DNA of 64,000 nucleotides from Bacillota bacterium (GTDB taxonomy: Bacteria; Bacillota; Clostridia; Christensenellales; SZUA-584). Location: contig JAEWCC010000028.1 in assembly GCA_023390815.1 (NCBI GenBank), positions 124,001 through 188,000 of the forward strand, written 5' to 3'. The notes beneath the pieces are model-generated. The model was given only the letters and a program-made list of their open reading frames with translations. It did not search any database and was not told where the DNA came from. Every line of letters starts with the position of its first letter. The stretch's first letter is position 1. Position numbers and translations under genes: made by a program. Shown here one piece after another: positions 51,724 to 60,881 of the stretch.

Positions 51724-52791
51724 ATGAACAAGCTTTTTGTCGTATACGGCGATGATGCCAAGGGCATGGCCGCGCAGCTTATCGAGGCTGCCGATCCCGC
51801 AAAGGGGCTGATGAAGTCCGCCAGTATCGCGCTCAAGCCCAACCTCGTGGTCGCCAAGGACTGGCGTAGCGGCGCGACGACCAACCCGGACGTCTGCGCG
51901 GCGGTCATCGAATATTTTCAGGCGCGCGGATTTACGAACATCTGCATCGTCGAAAGCGCATGGGTAGGCGAAAGCACGCAGCGCGCATTCCGCGTCTGCG
52001 GGTACGAGGTGCTGGCGGAGAAGTACGGCGTGGAGCTCGTCGATGTCAAGAAGGACCGGTATGAGACGCGCTCGTCCGGCGGCTTCACGACGGTGATATC
52101 GAAAACCGCGTTGGAGGCGGATATCATCGTCAACCTGCCGCTTATCAAAGGCCACTGCCAGACGGGTGTCACCTGCGCGCTGAAGAACATGAAGGGCTTG
52201 ATCTCTGACCGCGAAAAGCGGCGGTATCATACGCTGGGGCTGCACGAACCCATCGCGCAGCTGAATAAGATGATACGACCCACATTGACCATCGCGGACG
52301 GCATATTGACAGACCCCGGCTTCGAGGAAGGCGGCAGCCCGGTGCGCGGCAATGTGATGGTGGCGGGCACCGATAGCGTGCTGGTAGATGCCTACGCCGC
52401 GATGCGGCTGGGACGGCGCGCGCGGGACATCGGCTACATTCGTATTGCGGAACAAATGGGCCTCGGCAGCACGGATCTGGATGCCGCAGAGATCGTAGAG
52501 CTGGGCGGCGGGCATACGCAGGCAGCCGAAGCCGCAGGCGTGCCGGAGGCCGTGAGGCAGCGCATCGACGAGCGCGGCGCTTGCAGCGCGTGCTATGCCA
52601 GCCTCGTATCGGCGCTGATCACGCTGGGCGACAAAGCGGGAGAGCGGAAGGTCTGTGTGGGGCAGGGCTTCCGCGGCAAGCAGGGGCAGCTCGGCTGCGG
52701 CAGCTGCACAGCGGGATTTAAGCACAGTATAAAAGGGTGTCCGCCCAAAGTGGAGAACATCGTGCAATATTTAACGGCTATCAAGGAGTGA
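51724..52791 (+). CDS. DUF362-family protein with C-terminal cysteine cluster
   Basis: 355 residues. The DUF362 pattern is clear: IALKPNLVV near residue 37, GATTNPDVCAAVIEYF, ADIIVNLPLIKGH and TCALKNMKGLISD. The C-terminus has cysteines in GACSACYASL and LGCGSCTAGFKHSIKGCPPK, possibly an iron-sulfur site. The function of the family is unknown. It is followed at 3 bp by the PGM-like gene and then an iron-type alcohol dehydrogenase, suggesting one pathway. Confidence 0.85.
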   Translation: MNKLFVVYGDDAKGMAAQLIEAADPAKGLMKSASIALKPNLVVAKDWRSGATTNPDVCAAVIEYFQARGFTNICIVESAWVGESTQRAFRVCGYEVLAEKYGVELVDVKKDRYETRSSGGFTTVISKTALEADIIVNLPLIKGHCQTGVTCALKNMKGLISDREKRRYHTLGLHEPIAQLNKMIRPTLTIADGILTDPGFEEGGSPVRGNVMVAGTDSVLVDAYAAMRLGRRARDIGYIRIAEQMGLGSTDLDAAEIVELGGGHTQAAEAAGVPEAVRQRIDERGACSACYASLVSALITLGDKAGERKVCVGQGFRGKQGQLGCGSCTAGFKHSIKGCPPKVENIVQYLTAIKE

Positions 52792-52794
52792 CGC

Positions 52795-53955
52795 ATGAAG
52801 CAATTTACGATCGTGCTGGACGGCATCGCCGACCGCCCGCAGGAGAGACTCGGCGGCAAAACGCCCATGGAGGCGGCACACACACCCGGACTCGACGCGC
52901 TGTTCGCAGCGGGGAAGGCCGGAACGGTGCGTACCATCCCGCAGGGGCTCGAAGTCGGCAGCGCTGTGGCGAATATGAACCTGCTGGGCTACGACCCGGC
53001 GAAGGTCTACAAGGGCCGCGCGGTAATCGAGGCGGCAGGCGCAGGCCTCCCTGTGAACCCGGACAACCTCTATGTCCGCACCAACTTCGTGACGCTCGAA
53101 GGGGACAGCTTTGACACCGGCAGGATGCAGAGCTACAGCGCGCACGATATCGCGACCGAGGCGGCGGCGCCGCTGACCGAGCGGCTGAACCGCGAGGTTT
53201 TCCATGCGCCGTTTCACCTGCATCATATCGATACGTTCCGTAATATTCTCGAGATGGAAGGCGCGGCGGGCATCGCGGAGCAGCTGAAGTTTATGCCCGC
53301 GCACGACATGATCGGCGGCTCAGTAACGGACTATACGCAGGGCGGCGAGATCATGCAGCAGTATTTTGCGATGATGCGCAAGGCATACGAAGTGCTGCGG
53401 ACGGACAACGATACACACGCCAACGCCATCTGGTTTTGGGGCGCTTCCTACGCGCCGCAGTTTTCGGGCGGCACGCAGGGGCATCGGGTGGTGCTGGCGG
53501 AAACTTCGCTGATGCGCGGCATCGCGGCGCTAGCTGGACTCGATTGCGTTACGCTGGACGAGTCGCAGGGCTTCGAGGCCTATTTAAAAGAGAAAACGAG
53601 TACCGCGCTGAAAGCCGTAGCAGATTACGACTACGCCTACATCCATATCCAGAAACTCGACGACCTCTCGCACGAGCTTGATACAGTGGGCAAGATGCGC
53701 GCGATCGAAGGGATCGATGAGCATTTCATCCAGCCGTTCTTTGCGCAGATAGAGGAACCCTTCAGCGCAGTGGTCGTATCGGATCACTTCACGTTCTCGG
53801 ACAGCGGCGGACACGGGGCTGAGCCAGCACCTTTCCTGCTGCTGGGGCATGGAACAAACGCGCGAAGCGGAAGATATACGGAGCAATGCTGCCGTGACGC
53901 GGCGTGGACGATGACCGCGCCGGAGCTCGTGGCGCTGCAGCGCAGCAAAGGATAA
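52795..53955 (+). CDS. Cofactor-independent phosphoglycerate-mutase-like protein (ApgM/putative homoserine-kinase class)
   Basis: 386 residues of the alkaline-phosphatase superfamily. The N-terminus IVLDGIADRPQERLGGKTPMEAA matches archaeal-type ApgM. The nucleophile block usually reads GSDxAHLSILGYDP; here it is GSAVANMNLLGYDP, so the Ser is kept but the next Asp is Ala and the His is Asn. The GRGPxEA motif is GRAVIEA. Late metal sites appear as HIQKLDDLSHELD and VSDHFTFSDSGGHGAEP. An Asn at the His position also occurs in the class proposed to act as homoserine kinase. A role other than glycolysis is likely. AAGGAG precedes the start. Confidence 0.8.
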   Translation: MKQFTIVLDGIADRPQERLGGKTPMEAAHTPGLDALFAAGKAGTVRTIPQGLEVGSAVANMNLLGYDPAKVYKGRAVIEAAGAGLPVNPDNLYVRTNFVTLEGDSFDTGRMQSYSAHDIATEAAAPLTERLNREVFHAPFHLHHIDTFRNILEMEGAAGIAEQLKFMPAHDMIGGSVTDYTQGGEIMQQYFAMMRKAYEVLRTDNDTHANAIWFWGASYAPQFSGGTQGHRVVLAETSLMRGIAALAGLDCVTLDESQGFEAYLKEKTSTALKAVADYDYAYIHIQKLDDLSHELDTVGKMRAIEGIDEHFIQPFFAQIEEPFSAVVVSDHFTFSDSGGHGAEPAPFLLLGHGTNARSGRYTEQCCRDAAWTMTAPELVALQRSKG

Positions 53956-53959
53956 TAGT

Positions 53960-55108
53960 ATGACGTTTGAATTCAGCACAGCCACAAAGATTGTTTTCGG
54001 GCGCGGTACGCTTTCCAAGCTGCCCGCGCTCTGCGCACCGCTCGGTGAAAAGTTTCTGATTGTTGCGGGCGGCGCGATAAAAAAGACAGACGCGGTTGAC
54101 TCGCTGGCCGAGGATTTGAAGCGTGCAGGCGCTGCCTGCTTCATCGTTCCCTGCGCGCCGGGGGAACCGACGGTGGAGTCGGTGGACGCGGCAGTGCTGG
54201 CCGGAAAGCAGGCCGGGGTGGACGCGGTGATTGGTATTGGGGGCGGCAGCGCACTCGATACGGCCAAGGCCGCAGCAGGTGTGCTGCCCAACGGCGGCAG
54301 CGTGAGAGAGTACCTTGAAGGCGTCGGCAACCGGAAGATGGAGACTGCCCCGCTGCCGTTTATTGCGGTGCCTGCGACGGCAGGCACGGGCACGGAGGTC
54401 ACGAAGAACGCCGTTGTGATGTCGCGCACGGAGCAGTTCAAAAAGAGCATGCGCGACGACCGCATGCTGGCGCGCATCGCATTGGTGGACCCGGAGCTGA
54501 CAATATCGGTGCCAAGGGACATTACCGCCGCATCAGGCATGGACGCGATCTGCCAGCTCATCGAGAGCTTTACCGCGAAGCAGGCCAACGATTTCTGCGA
54601 CGCGATGGCACTGTATCATACGCCGCGGGCGCTTTCCGCGCTGCGGCGCGCCTTTGATGACGGCGGCGACATCGATGCAAGGGAGACGATGGCGCTTGCT
54701 TCCATGGTGAGCGGGATGTGCCTTGCCAACGCGGGGCTCGGCGCGGCGCACGGCATTGGCGCGGGGCTCGGCGCGTTGCTCGGTACGCGGCACGGGGTCG
54801 CCTGCGGCATGCTGCTGCCGCATGTGATACGCTACAATCTCTCACATGGCTGCTTTAAATACGCCGCGCTGGGGCGCGCCATTACAGGAAAAGCGTTGCC
54901 AAACGACCGGGATGCCGCGCTGGCTGCGGCGGACGCGGTGGCGGAGCTTTGCGCATATCTCGGGCTGCCCTCGCGCCTTGGGGAACTCGGTGTGACGACG
55001 GATATCGTTCCTGAACTCGCCAAAGCCTCCATGGGCTCCTCAATGAGCAAGAACCCGGTCGAAATACCGCTGGAGGAATGCGAAGCGCTCATTACATCGC
55101 TCATATAG
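53960..55108 (+). CDS. Iron-containing alcohol dehydrogenase
   Basis: 382 residues. The type III ADH pattern is present: FGRGTLSKLPALC, GIGGGSALDTAKAAAG, AVPATAGTGTEVTKNAV and the metal-binding region GAAHGIGAGLGALLGTRHGVACGMLLPHVI, with His and Asp ligands. It reduces an aldehyde or ketone or oxidises an alcohol with NAD(P). It is the third gene of the DUF362/PGM-like set, 4 bp after the preceding stop. The substrate is unknown. Confidence 0.93.
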   Translation: MTFEFSTATKIVFGRGTLSKLPALCAPLGEKFLIVAGGAIKKTDAVDSLAEDLKRAGAACFIVPCAPGEPTVESVDAAVLAGKQAGVDAVIGIGGGSALDTAKAAAGVLPNGGSVREYLEGVGNRKMETAPLPFIAVPATAGTGTEVTKNAVVMSRTEQFKKSMRDDRMLARIALVDPELTISVPRDITAASGMDAICQLIESFTAKQANDFCDAMALYHTPRALSALRRAFDDGGDIDARETMALASMVSGMCLANAGLGAAHGIGAGLGALLGTRHGVACGMLLPHVIRYNLSHGCFKYAALGRAITGKALPNDRDAALAAADAVAELCAYLGLPSRLGELGVTTDIVPELAKASMGSSMSKNPVEIPLEECEALITSLI

Positions 55109-55147
55109 AGGAACGATACCGCATATGCATATACCGGGAGTGAGTAT

Positions 55148-55654
55148 ATGGATAAGGCGGTTTATCACAGGCTGCAGCGCGGAGAAACGCTGGAAGCCTT
55201 AAGCGCACGTTACGGCGTGCCGGTATGCATGATTGTTCGCGCCAATGCGGATGTGCGCATCGCATGGGGGCAATTACTGACCATCCCTCGCGTATGCGGA
55301 GAAAGCCGGACACAAGAACCGGAGCCGTCTCCGGCACCGCCTCCGGCATCGCCGCGATATCGATATGCGGAATATGTCGTTCAGCCGGACGATACGCTGT
55401 ATGGCATCTCGCGCCGAACCGGGCTGACCATGCGGATATTGCAGAAAGCCAATGCCATGAGCGCCACGGCGGAGCTGCAGCCGGGTGCGCACCTGCGTGT
55501 ACCGGTAATCACGGGTTCCCGTTACTACGTGCGCGAGGGGGAGAGCCTTGCGGACATTGCGGCAAGCCAGCGAATCACGGAAGCGGCGCTGCGTGAGAAG
55601 AACCTCATCGAAGAGGGCGAAACCATCGGGCCCGGCGCATGCCTGCTGATTTAA
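55148..55654 (+). CDS. Protein with three LysM domains
   Basis: 168 residues made almost wholly of LysM units: about 4-50 (VYHRLQRGETLEALSARYGV), 73-118 (YVVQPDDTLYGISRRTGLTM) and 122-168 (YYVREGESLADIAASQRITE). They are joined by a Pro-rich linker (about 58-70). LysM binds peptidoglycan or chitin-like glycans. No signal peptide or catalytic domain is seen, so it may act at spore assembly or be exported another way. GGGAG precedes the ATG. Confidence 0.88.
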   Translation: MDKAVYHRLQRGETLEALSARYGVPVCMIVRANADVRIAWGQLLTIPRVCGESRTQEPEPSPAPPPASPRYRYAEYVVQPDDTLYGISRRTGLTMRILQKANAMSATAELQPGAHLRVPVITGSRYYVREGESLADIAASQRITEAALREKNLIEEGETIGPGACLLI

Positions 55655-55663
55655 CCGACTATG

Positions 55664-55690
55664 AAAGCACACAAAATGTGGTGCTTTTTT
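55664..55690 (+). terminator. Terminator after the LysM gene
   Basis: AAAGCAC (55664-55670) pairs with GTGCTTT (55681-55687), loop about 10 nt, followed by further T. Confidence 0.75.
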
Positions 55691-55732
55691 TCTTTTGCTG
55701 TGATACAATAAATCAAAAAAAGGAGAGCGGGT

Positions 55733-56353
55733 ATGGATAGTGGGACTTTAGCAATCCTCATGTTAATCGGTTATATACTGGTGGGTGTGGTACTTTGCTT
55801 CTTCGGCAGTCGTTGGGCCAAAGTGATCGTCGCAATATACGGCTTCGCGGCGGGTTTCATGCTGGCTTACGGTTTACTGCCCCTGATTACTTCGCTGAGT
55901 ACAATGCTGGTTCTTTTCATCAGCCTCGGTGTGGGCGTGGTTGCCGCGCTGCTCTTCGTACTGTTCTTCTATGTAGGCATTTTCTTTGTCGGTTTCGGCG
56001 CGGGTGCCGCACTGTGCCTGCTGCTCGCGGACGTGTTCTCGCTGAACCTCTATGAATGGTACGTCTATATCCCCGCGCTCATCATCTGCTGCGTGCTGGG
56101 CTCGCTGACGCTCAACAATCGGCGCATCTTTCTTTCGATCTTTACCGCCTATATCGGCGCGTCCGCGCTGGCACAGGCGGTTTACCAGATCAGCAGCGGT
56201 ATCAAGATGCCTGTGCTGACGTTTGCGGACCCGGAGGCGGTCACCGCGTATTCCTCGACGGTATACCTGATCGCGCTTGCGGTGCTGTTCGTGGCGGGCT
56301 TGGTGGTGCAGCTTGCCGTAACGAGCAAAAAGAAAGCAAAATCGGCGGATTGA
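55733..56353 (+). CDS. TMEM198/DUF4203-like membrane protein (copy 1)
   Basis: 206 residues with about seven hydrophobic helices. It has GYILVGVVLCFFGSRWAKVIVAIYGFAAGF near the start, the pattern of the TM7S3/TMEM198-like domain, and a basic C-terminus (TSKKKAKSAD). The function in bacteria is unknown. It is followed 9 bp later by a second protein of the same type. Confidence 0.7.
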   Translation: MDSGTLAILMLIGYILVGVVLCFFGSRWAKVIVAIYGFAAGFMLAYGLLPLITSLSTMLVLFISLGVGVVAALLFVLFFYVGIFFVGFGAGAALCLLLADVFSLNLYEWYVYIPALIICCVLGSLTLNNRRIFLSIFTAYIGASALAQAVYQISSGIKMPVLTFADPEAVTAYSSTVYLIALAVLFVAGLVVQLAVTSKKKAKSAD

Positions 56354-56362
56354 GGGATGCAA

Positions 56363-57079
56363 ATGGATTTATCCTGGATCATATTGATCTCTGGCGCGGC
56401 GACGCTTGTGCTTGCGCTTGTATTCATGGTATTCGGATATAAGCTTGCGCGGTTTTTACTGCCGCTCTGCGGTGTGCTCATCGGCCTGGGGCTGCTGTGG
56501 GCGTTTGCGCTGGACGCGCTGCGTCTCAATTTAATGGAGACATGGCTGTTCATGGGCGGCGCCGGCGTATCGATTTATATCCTGCTGTTTTTCTTCAAAC
56601 GCTTTGCGGGTTTTTTCACGGGCGTGCTCGGCTCTGCCCTCCTGCTGTTATATGTTGTTTACGCGTTTGGGCTTCACTCCGTACCGTATTTGGCCCCCAT
56701 ATGCCTTACACTCTGCGTGGTTTCGGGAGTGCTTGCCGTCGTTTACCATAAAGCGGGTGTCATCACGTTTACTTCCGTACTGGGCGCTTGTGTTGCCGCG
56801 TTTGCCGGTCTGTACCTCTACTTTGAGGGAGTCAGCCCGGCTGCCTTCTCGGGCGGTGTGCTGGCAGCGCTGGAGGCGTTTTTGACTGCTCACACGTTAC
56901 TCATTGCGGGCGTATCGCTTGTCGCGGCGGTGTTGGGCATACTGGTGCAGGCGCTCGTCACATCGCAGCATCAGGTGCTGTCCGGTTCGCTGCGGGATGA
57001 ACAGCCGCAGAGCTCCCGAAGAGAGCGCGCGCGTGATGCGGGTGATATCACCAGCGATCAGCCCGCAATCAGCGAATAA
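56363..57079 (+). CDS. TMEM198/DUF4203-like membrane protein (copy 2)
   Basis: 238 residues from the second ATG (56363), since the first (56357) abuts GAGGG. It has the same architecture as copy 1: LALVFMVFGYKLARFLLPLCGVLIGLG at the start and about seven helices, with a charged C-terminus (SSRRERARDAGD). It is a probable tandem duplicate now strongly diverged. The function is unknown. Confidence 0.7.
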   Translation: MDLSWIILISGAATLVLALVFMVFGYKLARFLLPLCGVLIGLGLLWAFALDALRLNLMETWLFMGGAGVSIYILLFFFKRFAGFFTGVLGSALLLLYVVYAFGLHSVPYLAPICLTLCVVSGVLAVVYHKAGVITFTSVLGACVAAFAGLYLYFEGVSPAAFSGGVLAALEAFLTAHTLLIAGVSLVAAVLGILVQALVTSQHQVLSGSLRDEQPQSSRRERARDAGDITSDQPAISE

Positions 57080-57083
57080 AGAT

Positions 57084-57108
57084 AAAAAGCGCCGCACGGC
57101 GCTTTTTT
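57084..57108 (+). terminator. Terminator of the TMEM198-like pair
   Basis: AAAGCGCCG (57086-57094) pairs with CGGCGCTTT (57097-57105), followed by T. It may also work for the convergent gene. Confidence 0.85.
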
Positions 57109-57126
57109 AGTATGGTTCTGGCCAGC

Positions 57127-57585
57127 CTATTTCAACAGGAACACAATTTTCGTCAGCAGCTCGCTGTCCGGCACTTCCCCCGGTGCATTATAGTAAAACT
57201 CGTAAGTAACGCCGGTGGGAGTATACCCGCTTTCCTTTACTTTCGCTGTCAGTTCTTCATATGCCTGCGCCATGCCGGAATACGGCCCGCGGTATACGCA
57301 GGATGCCTGCGGTCCTGCCGGGATGCTGTTTGATTTGATCTCTCCTTTGCTTGCCAGCGGCTGCGGTACCGGGAAGCCCATTTCTACGTCCAGGTTTTCC
57401 ATGTCCATGTTGTAGTACGCTGTGTACGGTGCGCTTTGCGGAGTTTGTCCAAGCTCCTGCATATACTGCATGATCGCCTGATACGCCTTGCCGATCTCCT
57501 GCGGCAGATTCTCTACCGCTGTCCGGGTGCGGATGGAAAGCACCGGCTGTTCCGCTTTCTGATCGAGTTCAAACTGTTCCATCAT
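57127..57585 (-). CDS. GyrI-like/effector-binding domain protein
   Basis: 152 residues from ATG 57585, where AGGAGG is well placed; an open frame extends to 57795 but has no ribosome-binding site. The pattern is that of GyrI-like small-molecule binding domains (the Rob/AraC C-terminal fold): QPVLSIRTRTAVENLPQEIGKAYQAI, then VEMGFPVPQPL and YRGPYSGMAQAYEEL. It has no DNA-binding domain. Such stand-alone proteins bind drugs or other ligands. It lies alone. Confidence 0.85.
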   Translation of the reverse strand: MMEQFELDQKAEQPVLSIRTRTAVENLPQEIGKAYQAIMQYMQELGQTPQSAPYTAYYNMDMENLDVEMGFPVPQPLASKGEIKSNSIPAGPQASCVYRGPYSGMAQAYEELTAKVKESGYTPTGVTYEFYYNAPGEVPDSELLTKIVFLLK

Positions 57586-57794
57586 ATTTGCCTCCTGTGT
57601 TTTTCTGACATGGTAACACAAGGAATATGACAGCTGTGTGTCATCTTTCGGAGACAGCACCAACTTTTTTTCGGGACGGGATAGCCGGACTTCCGATGTT
57701 ATCAAGCGCAGCATAAGGTTACGCAATAACGCGCAGATTGATTTATACGTAAGTACGGGTGTATACTTGATTAAAACACCATGTGGGAGCGTCA

Positions 57795-58601
57795 ATGTAC
57801 AACGATTTATTTACGGTTGGCCCGATTACGGTGCACGGATATGGGCTCATGATTGCCATCGGGTTGGTTTGCGCGCTGATTATCGGGACCCGGCGCGCGA
57901 AAAACAAGGGATTGGACGCGAACATTGTAACGAGCCTTGGGCTCATCGTGCTGATTTTTGGTTTTCTGGGCGCGAAGCTGCTGTACTGCATCGTCGAATT
58001 GGACCAGCTTTTCAAGGACCCCCTCAATGTACTGTCCGGCAGCGGGTTTGTGGTATACGGCGGCATCATCGGGGGCATCATCGCCGCGATGGTCTATTGC
58101 AGAAAGAAAAAGGTGCGATTTTTAACGTACTTTGATTTGGTTATCCCGTCCGTAGCAGTGGCGCAGGGGTTCGGACGCATTGGCTGCCTGCTTGCGGGGT
58201 GCTGTTATGGCTCTGAAACGACCTTGCCGATCGGAATCGTTTTCCACAACTCCGCGATCGCGCCCAACGGCGTAAGCCTGTTTCCTTCGCAGATTTTCTC
58301 CAGCGCAGGGGATTTTTTAATCGCCGCAATCCTGATCCTGTATGCCAGAAAGATAAGACCCACGGGTAAAGTGGGCGGCCTGTATCTCATACTCTACAGT
58401 GTGGGCCGGTTCGCCATCGAGTTCTTCCGATCGGATTACCGCGGCAGCGTCGGCTTCCTTTCCACCTCGCAGTTTATCGCCATCTTCATGCTGATCGGCG
58501 GCGTGCTGCTGTTTTGCATGGACAAGCTGCAATGGGTTGAAAAAATCAAACGGTCCGGGCTTTTCAACAAGACAAAATCGGCAGAAACTGGTTCTGAATA
58601 A
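57795..58601 (+). CDS. lgt: Prolipoprotein diacylglyceryl transferase
   Basis: 268 residues from ATG 57795, with GGGAG upstream. It has about seven membrane helices and the Lgt signature AQGFGRIGCLLAGCCYG, with conserved Arg/Gly. HGYGLMIAIG near residue 15 and YSVGRFAIEFFRSDYRG near 205-221 carry further active-site residues. It transfers diacylglycerol to the lipobox Cys of lipoproteins, several of which are encoded in this window. Length is normal. Confidence 0.95.
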   Translation: MYNDLFTVGPITVHGYGLMIAIGLVCALIIGTRRAKNKGLDANIVTSLGLIVLIFGFLGAKLLYCIVELDQLFKDPLNVLSGSGFVVYGGIIGGIIAAMVYCRKKKVRFLTYFDLVIPSVAVAQGFGRIGCLLAGCCYGSETTLPIGIVFHNSAIAPNGVSLFPSQIFSSAGDFLIAAILILYARKIRPTGKVGGLYLILYSVGRFAIEFFRSDYRGSVGFLSTSQFIAIFMLIGGVLLFCMDKLQWVEKIKRSGLFNKTKSAETGSE

Positions 58602-58622
58602 ACAAACGCCTGAGGAATAAAA

Positions 58623-58653
58623 CACGGAGCATGGCTACTGGCCCTGCTCCGTG
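58623..58653 (-). terminator. Terminator overlapping the WYL gene stop
   Basis: CACGGAGCA (58623-58631) pairs with TGCTCCGTG (58645-58653); the loop contains the TAG stop of the minus-strand gene and TTTT follows on that strand. Confidence 0.75.
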
Positions 58654-59582
58654 CTGTATTTTTGGACAATCTTTTGGGATATCTCCGCAAGGATCCTCCG
58701 GATATGCGGGGGGCTGACGACTTCGAGCTCCGCGCCGAAGCTCAACAGGAACCCGTAAAGCCAGTTTTCCTCGGGATAGGCTGTCCTTACCATGAACCAC
58801 CCGTCGTCGCACGGCGCCATATCACCGCCAAACCAGTCCGCCACGATGCTTTGCATCTGCGGGCTAAACTTCAGTTCCAGCGGCACGAGGTTTCCCGGTT
58901 TTGCCCACTCCGAATCGCGTGGGACCGGTTCCGGCGGAACATCCCGGGGCTGATACCGCTCTTCTGTATCCATGAGGTCCCTGATACGCGACAGCCGGAA
59001 GTACCGAAAGCTGCTTCGCAAAGTGCACCACGCAAGCAGATACCAGATGTTGCCCTTGAGTATCAGTGAATACGGCTCGGTTTTCCGCTGTGTCTTTCTG
59101 CCGTTGGAGTCGAGATAGGTGAATTCGAGCAGCCGGGTGGTTTCGATCGCCTGGCGGATCACGGCCAGCTTTTCTTTCTCCTGCGTATCGTCGTGCCAGG
59201 GGGAGAGGTCGATGACAAATTGCCGGAGCCGCGTGTCGAGCATGGCAAGCTGCGGGGCAGGGAGGGCATTTTTAAGCTTTTCCATCAGCACTTCATGGCT
59301 GTTGCCGGTCATCGCGGCGTCGACTCCCCGCAGCGCGGTAATGACAGCCGCCATCTCGTCACCCGTGAGTACGCTTTTATCGAACCGGTATCCTTCCGCA
59401 ACGCCGATGCCGCCGCCCGCACCCTGATAGGTCACAATGGGGATACCCGCAAGGTTGATGGCATCGACATCGCGCAGTATCGTGCGGACGGAAACACCGA
59501 ATTTTTCAGCCAGATCTTTGGCCTGCACGCGTTCCCTGCGCAGCAGCAGCACGAGAATGGCAACCAACCTGTCGATTTTCAA
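58635..59582 (-). CDS. HTH-WYL transcriptional regulator (YafY type)
   Basis: 315 residues. The N-terminal winged helix reads VQAKDLAEKFGVSVRTILRDVDAI. The WYL domain (about 140-220) has GNIWYLLAWCTLRSSFRYFRLSRI, and a C-terminal WCX region ends the protein. WYL proteins sense nucleic acids or nucleotides and regulate stress, DNA-damage or metabolic genes. The target is unknown. It lies 48 bp upstream of argJ's end on the same strand; no operon is required. Confidence 0.9.
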   Translation of the reverse strand: MKIDRLVAILVLLLRRERVQAKDLAEKFGVSVRTILRDVDAINLAGIPIVTYQGAGGGIGVAEGYRFDKSVLTGDEMAAVITALRGVDAAMTGNSHEVLMEKLKNALPAPQLAMLDTRLRQFVIDLSPWHDDTQEKEKLAVIRQAIETTRLLEFTYLDSNGRKTQRKTEPYSLILKGNIWYLLAWCTLRSSFRYFRLSRIRDLMDTEERYQPRDVPPEPVPRDSEWAKPGNLVPLELKFSPQMQSIVADWFGGDMAPCDDGWFMVRTAYPEENWLYGFLLSFGAELEVVSPPHIRRILAEISQKIVQKYSTEQGQ

Positions 59583-59630
59583 AGCATCACCGCCTGTCCG
59601 GGATTAAGCGCGGAAACGGGAAGGGCGATA

Positions 59631-60824
59631 TCACGTCCGATACTCCGCGTTGATGCGCACATAGTCCAGCGAGAAATCGCATGTCCACATCGTGTCGCTC
59701 GCGCTGCCTTCGCTGAAATCGAGCGTGTAGGCGACCTCGGATTTTTTTAACTCTGCCAGCGCCGCTTCTTCGTCGAACGGCAGCCCGCCGCCGTCCTTGC
59801 ATACCTGCACGCTGCCGATCCATATGCTGACCTTTTCGGGATTGAAATGCGCGCCCGAATAGCCCGCCGCGGTGAGCAGCCGTCCCCAGTTGGCGTCGTT
59901 GCCGAACGCCGCGGTTTTGCACAGCGGAGATTTCGCGATCGCGCCCGCGATGCGGTGCGCATCCTGCGGCGTCCGCGCATTCTTCACGGAGATGGTAAGC
60001 AGCTTTGTTGCGCCTTCACCGTCCGCCGCAAGCATTTTAGCGAGCTGCGTGCACACGCGGATGAGCGCATTCAGAAACTGCGCGAAGGCGGGCGTATCCG
60101 CTTCGATGCATGCGTTGCCCGCAGCACCCGAAGCGAGGATGAGTACCTTGTCGCATACGCTCGTGTCTCCGTCTACCGAAATCCGGTTGTATGTTAAGTC
60201 TGCAGCGTTTTTCAATGCTTTCTTCAGCGCATCGTGCGATATTGCCGCGTCGGTGGTGAGCACCGAGATCATCGTCGCCATGTTAGGGTGGATCATGCCG
60301 GAGCCCTTGGCCATGCCGCCGATACGGATTTCCCTGCCGTCCAGCATAAAGCTTTCCTGCGCCTGCTTGGGGTGCGTATCCGTCGTCATAATGGCGCGTG
60401 CCGCGGCTTCGCCGCCCTCGCGGGTGGGGTTAGCAGATTTGAGGCCCAACTCAATTTTATCGACGGGCAGCGGAATGCCGATTACGCCGGTGGAACCCGT
60501 CAGCACGTCCTCCGGGGCGCAGCCGAAACGCCGCGCAGCAAGCGAAGCAAATTTAAGGGCATCGTCCTCGCCGCGCTGTGCAAGGCAAGCGTTCGCGTTG
60601 CCCGCGTTGATCACGACGAGCTGAGCGCGCCCGTTCTTCACGTTTTTGTGCGCGAGCTTAAGCGAATGGCCCTTGACGACGTTGCGCGTAAAAATGCCTG
60701 CCGCCGTCGCGATGCGGTCACATTTGACCACCGCGAGATCAAGTCCTCCGGTTTTTCGTATGCCGCAGGCAGCTCCCGCGGCGGTAAAGCCTCTGGCGTA
60801 CGTGACGCCGCTGCATTCTTCCAT
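59631..60824 (-). CDS. argJ: Bifunctional glutamate N-acetyltransferase/amino-acid acetyltransferase
   Basis: 397 residues from ATG 60824, preferred to 60845 because AGAGGA lies upstream. ArgJ blocks are visible: the N-terminal GFTAAGAACGIRK, ATAAGIFTRNVVKG, VINAGNANACLAQ, STGVIGIPLP, and GSGMIHPNMATMISVLTTDA, where the precursor self-cleaves before the nucleophilic Thr. It transfers acetyl from acetylornithine to glutamate in arginine synthesis. Other arg genes are not in this window. Confidence 0.95.
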   Translation of the reverse strand: MEECSGVTYARGFTAAGAACGIRKTGGLDLAVVKCDRIATAAGIFTRNVVKGHSLKLAHKNVKNGRAQLVVINAGNANACLAQRGEDDALKFASLAARRFGCAPEDVLTGSTGVIGIPLPVDKIELGLKSANPTREGGEAAARAIMTTDTHPKQAQESFMLDGREIRIGGMAKGSGMIHPNMATMISVLTTDAAISHDALKKALKNAADLTYNRISVDGDTSVCDKVLILASGAAGNACIEADTPAFAQFLNALIRVCTQLAKMLAADGEGATKLLTISVKNARTPQDAHRIAGAIAKSPLCKTAAFGNDANWGRLLTAAGYSGAHFNPEKVSIWIGSVQVCKDGGGLPFDEEAALAELKKSEVAYTLDFSEGSASDTMWTCDFSLDYVRINAEYRT

Positions 60825-60881
60825 GGCGTATCCTCTTTTAAGCAATTTGTCCCATTATAACACGGAGTGCATAAAAATACA

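Noticed and set aside
57586..57795. N-terminal extension of the GyrI-like protein
   Set aside because: The extension has no ribosome-binding site, while AGGAGG sits before ATG 57585 and the domain starts there.
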